Shown here: positions 45,155 through 49,821 of the stretch, in pieces | How positions within the stretch are numbered: the stretch's first letter is position 1 | Layout: every line of letters starts with the position of its first letter | Origin: a virus | Length of the DNA stretch: 49,821 nt | IMG/VR virus record: IMGVR_UViG_3300037504_000304 | Location: 1-49,821 of that record | Reading direction: 5' to 3' (one strand) | The notes under the pieces: generated by a model | Told to the model about the DNA's origin: nothing | Database searches by the model: none | Seen by the model: the letters and a program-made list of their open reading frames with translations, nothing else | Program-made: the position numbers and the translations under genes

Positions 45155-47023
45155 ATGGATTTAGACAGCTATCTCAGGGACGGAGTCAGTCAAGGAGACC
45201 GAAACAACAACCTATACCGGGCGGCGTTGGCCGCCCGGGAGCAAGGTTGGGATGAAGCGCGTATACGGGAGCGCATCGGGGAGAAGGCGAGAGCCGTGGA
45301 CGGCCTGCCGCAATATGAAGTAGACCGCACGATACAGAGCGCGATGCAGCGGGACGATGTTGTCCCGCAAGCGCCGCAAGGGAACATAACGCAGTTCCCT
45401 TCGAAACTTCGGCTCAAAGCATCCCAGATACCGTTACCGGCGCATGATTGGCAGACGGACGACCTGGACCGCCTTCTGCGCGCCGCGTTCCGAGACGACG
45501 AATACGTGTGCTATGCCCCGTCCTCTTCCGCCGGCCACCCGCAACGTGGTCGGTTCCATTCGTCCGAAGAGTTGCAAGGCGATCTCGACGGACGGCTTAC
45601 CTCCGAGGCCCTAGCGCTCCACCCGAGCGCTGGGGCCTTCGTTAAAGTCAACCCCATGGACGGGAACGGCGAGAACGATGCGAACGTCGCAGCCTACCGC
45701 CATACGCTGTTGGAGAGTGACGACCTACCAATTGACGAACAGTGGGGGCTTGTTACGAACTCCCGGGTTCCCGTAACCGCTGCCATTCACAGCGGCAACA
45801 AGAGCATTCACTTTTGGGTACGCGTCGATGCCGTCACGCGCGAGCAGTACGACGAACGCGTGATGTTTCTGCATGACCACATGGCGTCCCTTGGGTTCCA
45901 ACCGGACCAAAAGTGCAAGAACCCAAGTCGTCACAGCCGGTTGCCTGGGGTCTATCGCGGCGACGCTCAGCAGTACCTTCTCGGAACCGACCTCGGATAC
46001 CAGGACTGGCATCAATGGATGGAGGCGCTGCGGTCCCGCAAGAGCGGTTTACCTGCCATCGAATGCGCGACGGCCTGGGTTGACGAGCACATCGAGCCTG
46101 CCCGGGAGCTGATAAGCGGCCTGCTCAGGGAAGGTCACAAGCTCATGCTGAGCGGTCCGAGCAAGATTGGTAAGAGTTTCTTGCTCATTCACCTTGCGAT
46201 GTGTGTCGCCTCCGGTGCGCGTTGGTACAACTGGGCATGCGCTAAGGGCCGCGTCCTGTATGTCAACTTCGAGGTGGCCAGCGAATCGTTCAAGAACCGG
46301 GTGCAGGACGTGCGGTTGCACGTCCCCGACTTCGACGCTGCGAACTGGTTTCAGTGGGATTTGCGGGGACACATGCCGGCGAGTCTGACCACGTTTGTAG
46401 ACGAGCTGGTCGAAGGCGCGCAGAGCATCGGGCCCCGGCTCATTGTCCTCGACCCCATCTACAAGCTACTCAGCCATCACGACGAGAACACCGCCAACCA
46501 TATCAGCGCCGCCTGTAACGAGCTGGACCGTATCGGCACGGCTACGGGGGCCGCCCTGGCCTACGTTCACCACTTCTCGAAACAAGGTCACAAGGACAGC
46601 CAGGTTGAAAACCGGGCCAGCGGTTCGGGTGTGTTTGCCCGGGACCCCGACGCCATTGGCACGTTGACCCCGGAAGGCGACGAGTGGGGAGTTACGCGGC
46701 TTGAATGGAGCCTGCGCGAGTTCCCGCGGCCACGCAGCGTCAAGCTGCGGATGCGTCATCCGGTACCGGAAGTGCTGGACGGCGGGTACCTTGAACCAAC
46801 GCAGGCCAACATGCCGAAGAAGGACGCCGTAGAGCGGTACTTGGAAACAGGGGAGGGGAACGTGTCGGGTTTGGCAGACCGGTTCAACCTACCGGCCTAC
46901 GCGGTCGGCAACCATCTTCGGGGCCTGGGTTATGTGGTCATCAACAACAAGATCCAACACCCCGTAACAACTTTTGACGTCGACATGGAGCCACTAGACG
47001 AAGACGAGGAGGTGCCGTTTTGA
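45155..47023 (+). CDS. Primase-helicase with PriCT-like, primase-polymerase and RepA-type ATPase regions
   Basis: 622 residues. Residues 10-65 resemble PriCT (GDRNNNLYRAALAAREQGW...YEVDRTIQSA). Residues about 105-290 are a primase-polymerase (AEP) region with E187-S-D189, SGNKSIHFWVRVDA (213-226) and RHSRLPG. Residues about 320-520 are a RecA-like, RepA-type helicase with Walker A GPSKIGKS (334-341) and Walker B LIVLDPIYKL (429-438). Near 555-605 a winged-helix-like region follows. The C-terminus is DEDEEVPF. It should prime and unwind the phage DNA and use the tip to engage replication partners. Confidence 0.85.
   Translation: MDLDSYLRDGVSQGDRNNNLYRAALAAREQGWDEARIRERIGEKARAVDGLPQYEVDRTIQSAMQRDDVVPQAPQGNITQFPSKLRLKASQIPLPAHDWQTDDLDRLLRAAFRDDEYVCYAPSSSAGHPQRGRFHSSEELQGDLDGRLTSEALALHPSAGAFVKVNPMDGNGENDANVAAYRHTLLESDDLPIDEQWGLVTNSRVPVTAAIHSGNKSIHFWVRVDAVTREQYDERVMFLHDHMASLGFQPDQKCKNPSRHSRLPGVYRGDAQQYLLGTDLGYQDWHQWMEALRSRKSGLPAIECATAWVDEHIEPARELISGLLREGHKLMLSGPSKIGKSFLLIHLAMCVASGARWYNWACAKGRVLYVNFEVASESFKNRVQDVRLHVPDFDAANWFQWDLRGHMPASLTTFVDELVEGAQSIGPRLIVLDPIYKLLSHHDENTANHISAACNELDRIGTATGAALAYVHHFSKQGHKDSQVENRASGSGVFARDPDAIGTLTPEGDEWGVTRLEWSLREFPRPRSVKLRMRHPVPEVLDGGYLEPTQANMPKKDAVERYLETGEGNVSGLADRFNLPAYAVGNHLRGLGYVVINNKIQHPVTTFDVDMEPLDEDEEVPF
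47003..47023 (+). repeat. Tail/RBS/TTG segment, copy 1
   Basis: 21 bases identical to 49316-49336. They encode DEEVPF and stop, hold GAGGAGG, and supply the TTG start (47020) of the next gene. Confidence 0.85.
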
Positions 47024-49290
47024 TAGGTTCCTCTATGGAGTACACGTCGTTTCTCGCGCGGAAACGTGTGGAGGATCGCCCGTCTGGGTTTGAGCCCGGC
47101 GCGCTCAACCGACGGCTGTTCGCATTTCAGCAGGACATTGTGAGGTGGGCTTTGCGTAGGGGCCGCGCGTGCGTCTTCGCAGATTGCGGGCTTGGCAAGA
47201 CGCCCGTTCAGCTCGAGTGGGCCAGCCGCGTGGCCATGGAGACGGATGGGAATGTCCTCATTGTCGCGCCTCTCGCAGTTGCCGGGCAGACTATCCGCGA
47301 AGCGGGCAAGTTCGAGACGCTGACTCCCGGCTACTCCGAAGACGGGACCCCGGCCAAACAACTAACCATCACAAACTATGAACGGCTCGAGCGGTTCAAC
47401 CCCGACGATTACAGCGGCGTTGTGCTTGACGAGTCATCCATCCTCAAGAGCTACACAGGGAAGACACGAAACGACATAATCGAGCGCTTTGGCCAGATTT
47501 CATACCGGTTGGCTTGCACGGCGACCCCGGCGCCTAACGACTTTATGGAGTTGGGAAATCACGCCGAGTTTGTGGGCGCAATGAGCCGAGTTGAGATGTT
47601 GTCCATGTTCTTCGTGCATGACGGCGGCGAGACGCAGAAGTGGCGACTCAAAGGTCACGCCGAGGACACGTTTTGGGAATGGGTTGCCAGCTGGGCGGTC
47701 ATGCTTCGCAGACCAAGCGACTTGGGATACGACGACGGTGCGTTTATCTTACCCCCTTTAAAGGTAGAGCAGGTAACGCTGCACAGCGAAGAAGCGACGG
47801 ACGGTTTTTTGTTCCCACTCGAGGCCCAAACGCTACAGGAACGGCAGTCTGCCCGGCGAAGCACGGTGAGCGAACGATCGGAACGCGCAGCAGCACTCGT
47901 CAACGGAACCGATGAACAATGGCTCTTATGGTGCAACCTAAACGACGAGAGCAGTGCATTGGCAACGTTGATTGAAGATGCAGTAGAAGTCCGCGGAAGC
48001 GATAGCGCAGAATGGAAGCGCGATGCGGCGCAGGACTTTGCCAACGGAACTGTCCGTGTTCTGATTACCAAACCAAGCATGTTTGGGTTCGGCCTCAACT
48101 TCCAACAATGCCATAACGTTGTATTCGTTGGTCTTAGTGACAGCTATGAGCAGTACTATCAGGCAGTGCGGCGGTGCTGGCGCTTTGGGCAAAAAAAGCC
48201 GGTCCAAGTGTATATCGTGGCGAGCGACTTGGAGGGAGCTGTAGTGGCCAACATTCAGCGAAAAGAGCAGGATGCCGCCGCCATGGCGGAGGAGATGGTG
48301 AAGCATATGCACACCATTAACGAGGATAATTTGCGTGGAAGCGAACGCCGAAGAGACGATTACAAGGAGGACTATGCTGCCGGCGACAACTGGGAAATGC
48401 ACCAGGGTGACTGCGTGGACGTGTTGCGCAACATGGACGACGGCAGCATAGACTATCAGGTTTTCAGCCCGCCGTTTGCTAGTCTCTACACCTACAGCGC
48501 GAGTGAGCGCGATATGGGGAATTGCAAAGACGATGGTGAGTTTCTCGCGCACTACCGATACCTCATCGCAGAGCAATTCCGCGTAACCAGGCCCGGACGA
48601 CTCCTGTCCTTTCACTGCATGAATCTGCCCGCGAACAAGACGCGGGACGGATACATAGGCATACGCGACTTTCGCGGAGAGCTGATTCGAGCGTATGAGG
48701 AGGCGGGGTGGATTTACCACTCGGAAGTAGTAATCTGGAAAGACCCCGTCACAGCGATGCAACGAACAAAAGCACTTGGGCTGCTACACAAGCAGCTCGT
48801 GAAGGACAGCGCAATGAGCCGACAAGGCATACCGGACTATCTGGTAACCATGAGGAAGCCGGGAAACAATGATCGACCTATTAATGGTGGTTTAGACCAC
48901 TTCGTCGGCGAGCATCCGGAAGGCATTGGGCGCAAGGACCCCAGCATCGATGCGTGGCAACGGTACGCCAGCCCCGTATGGATGGACATCAACCCGAGTA
49001 ACACGCTGCAACATCGAAGCGCCCGAGAAGACAAGGACGAGCGACACATCTGTCCGCTTCAGTTGGACGTAATTCATCGCGCCCTTCAGTTGTGGAGCCG
49101 CCCCGGGGACGTGGTGCTGAGCCCGTTTGCCGGTATAGGAAGTGAGGGGTATGAGGCGATAAAGTTGGGGAGGGTCTTTATTGGGGTAGAGCTTAAGGCT
49201 AGTTACTACAAGCAGGCCGTGTTGAACCTGAAGGCGGCTGAGGAAGAGGCACAAGGCGAGCTGTTTTCCGGCGTGCTCCAAGAGGTGTAA
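47020..49290 (+). CDS. SNF2-type helicase fused to DNA methyltransferase
   Basis: 756 residues, TTG start. The helicase half has Walker A GLGKT (57-61), VVLDES (134-139), ACTATPAPND (165-174) and motif VI QAVRRCWRFGQ (381-391). From about 455 a DNA methyltransferase follows, with catalytic motif IV SPPF (483-486) and AdoMet motif I LSPFAGIGSEG (about 700-710). Motif IV before I, and an S-P-P-F, fit a beta-class N4-cytosine or N6-adenine enzyme. No nuclease is seen. Probably translocating self-modification of phage DNA against restriction; specificity unknown. Confidence 0.9.
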   Translation: MIGSSMEYTSFLARKRVEDRPSGFEPGALNRRLFAFQQDIVRWALRRGRACVFADCGLGKTPVQLEWASRVAMETDGNVLIVAPLAVAGQTIREAGKFETLTPGYSEDGTPAKQLTITNYERLERFNPDDYSGVVLDESSILKSYTGKTRNDIIERFGQISYRLACTATPAPNDFMELGNHAEFVGAMSRVEMLSMFFVHDGGETQKWRLKGHAEDTFWEWVASWAVMLRRPSDLGYDDGAFILPPLKVEQVTLHSEEATDGFLFPLEAQTLQERQSARRSTVSERSERAAALVNGTDEQWLLWCNLNDESSALATLIEDAVEVRGSDSAEWKRDAAQDFANGTVRVLITKPSMFGFGLNFQQCHNVVFVGLSDSYEQYYQAVRRCWRFGQKKPVQVYIVASDLEGAVVANIQRKEQDAAAMAEEMVKHMHTINEDNLRGSERRRDDYKEDYAAGDNWEMHQGDCVDVLRNMDDGSIDYQVFSPPFASLYTYSASERDMGNCKDDGEFLAHYRYLIAEQFRVTRPGRLLSFHCMNLPANKTRDGYIGIRDFRGELIRAYEEAGWIYHSEVVIWKDPVTAMQRTKALGLLHKQLVKDSAMSRQGIPDYLVTMRKPGNNDRPINGGLDHFVGEHPEGIGRKDPSIDAWQRYASPVWMDINPSNTLQHRSAREDKDERHICPLQLDVIHRALQLWSRPGDVVLSPFAGIGSEGYEAIKLGRVFIGVELKASYYKQAVLNLKAAEEEAQGELFSGVLQEV

Positions 49291-49300
49291 GTGCCGATAT

Positions 49301-49336
49301 ATGAGCAACGGTTTTGACGAGGAGGTGCCGTTTTGA
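49301..49336 (+). CDS. Eleven-residue open frame ending DEEVPF
   Basis: ATG 49301 opens MSNGFDEEVPF, then TGA 49334-49336. The last six residues copy the tail of the primase-helicase. It may be a vestige left by duplication, a translation leader for the TTG gene at 49333, or a free SSB-tip peptide. Only weak evidence for expression; no ribosome-binding site is clear. Confidence 0.35.
   Translation: MSNGFDEEVPF
49316..49336 (+). repeat. Tail/RBS/TTG segment, copy 2
   Basis: Exact 21-base match to 47003-47023. It supplies GAGGAGG and the TTG at 49333. Confidence 0.85.
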
Positions 49337-49758
49337 ACAACGATGGGCTTGGACTATCTGAGTCAGGTATACGCAAAGAAATGCGCGATTTCTACGAAAG
49401 GAACACTGAAGTTAGACCTGGCTACGAAAGATTCCATGTTCGCTTGCCAATTTGTCGGCCCGATGGGTGGGCGTTTGAGTTCGAAATTCAGCCCCAAAAG
49501 GATGGGACTTTGACGCTGAGCGACGGAGGTGTAGCGGCTGAGTTCCTGGAGGATTACGGGCATTCATTAGACCATTCGGCTATCCGCGATGCGATTCATG
49601 GGAAACGCGCCCCAGGTTTCTACCTTGAGGGGCGGGAACTAAAACGTAATGTTCACCCGGCTGCCGAAGCGCTGCAACTGTTTGTTGAGGATGTTGTGGT
49701 TTTGCTCATTAGGATTAGCATGAATGACGGTGAGGGCGAGGATAACTCTTATGACTGA
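49333..49758 (+). CDS. DUF1828-like or hypothetical protein (141 aa), TTG start
   Basis: TTG 49333 overlaps the TGA of the 11-residue frame. The region FHVRLPICRPDGWAFEFEIQPQKDGTLTLSDGGVAAEFLEDYG is the beta pattern seen in DUF1828-type proteins (a domain near type I restriction or antirestriction genes and in prophages), including LSDGG near the centre. The tail is Val/Ile-rich and acidic. The last 75 bases are repeated at the left end of the window. Its place beside the methyltransferase fusion hints at a linked DNA-modification role. Confidence 0.6.
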   Translation: MNNDGLGLSESGIRKEMRDFYERNTEVRPGYERFHVRLPICRPDGWAFEFEIQPQKDGTLTLSDGGVAAEFLEDYGHSLDHSAIRDAIHGKRAPGFYLEGRELKRNVHPAAEALQLFVEDVVVLLIRISMNDGEGEDNSYD

Positions 49759-49821
49759 TACGGCGCAAAACGTGTTGGTGTTGGGGGCTGGTGCTATCGT
49801 CGGCTACGCAGTAACGCATCA
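49684..49821. repeat. Right copy of terminal redundancy
   Basis: Matches 1-138 except T49695 against G12. It contains the end of the 141-aa gene and the first 71 bases (ATG 49751) of the small membrane-protein gene listed at 68-241. Confidence 0.93.

Noticed and set aside
1-49821. Integrase or lysogeny module
   Set aside because: An excisionase-like HTH and a small HTH switch are present, but no tyrosine or serine recombinase motif was found, and no attachment site could be identified.

Overview
The window is a tailed-phage genome of about 49.7 kb, complete or very nearly so. Bases 1-138 recur at 49684-49821 with one mismatch, so the contig closes into a circle (or a molecule with a short redundant end) of about 49,683 bp. 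The GH108-type endolysin and the near-consensus sigma-70 promoters point to a Gram-negative bacterial host. There is no tape-measure, sheath or long-tail gene set. Large internal-virion-type proteins lie at the end of the late block, so a short-tailed (podovirus-like) particle is the best guess. I see no integrase, no tRNA and no phage DNA or RNA polymerase.

Layout. (1) The plus strand from 35.7 kb to the right end, continuing through the junction to 4.68 kb, holds early and replication genes. (2) The minus strand from 34.09 kb down to 4.68 kb holds the late genes. They run in this order of transcription: small-terminase candidate, two unknowns, endolysin, small membrane proteins (holin/spanin candidates), small virion-type proteins, large terminase, a set of surface or exported proteins, portal, scaffold, decoration-like proteins, major capsid protein, connector-type proteins, a propeller-like tail protein, an acetyltransferase, and three internal-virion-type proteins ending in one of 1980 residues. 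(3) A 1.6-kb non-coding region (34.09-35.66 kb) separates the two divergent programmes. It holds ten GTTATAAC palindromes and several perfect hairpins and is the best replication-origin candidate. The two programmes converge at 4680-4683, where the stop codons share one CTAG.

Replication and recombination genes are an ERF-family annealing protein, a Gp157-like protein, an SSB-like protein, a primase-helicase with a PriCT-like region, a primase-polymerase region and a RecA-like ATPase, a SNF2 helicase fused to a DNA methyltransferase, a RuvC-like resolvase and a calcineurin-like phosphoesterase. Regulators are an ECF-like sigma factor, an excisionase-like HTH protein, an XRE-like HTH protein, and a small HTH gene on the minus strand whose promoter lies back-to-back with an early promoter.

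The most unusual architecture is at 35.7-38.0 kb. Seven small genes each follow the same 12-base box (ACCGTGGAAAGG, 19-20 nt before the start codon), most with a GC-rich hairpin before it. A perfect inverted copy of the box sits beside a strong terminator at 39.26 kb. Several promoters share a TGTGGTA motif at the -10 and place the start codon at or within a few bases of the expected transcription start, implying leaderless mRNAs. Two 21-base copies of one segment (47003 and 49316) encode an SSB-like DEEVPF tail, supply the next ribosome-binding site and supply its TTG start.
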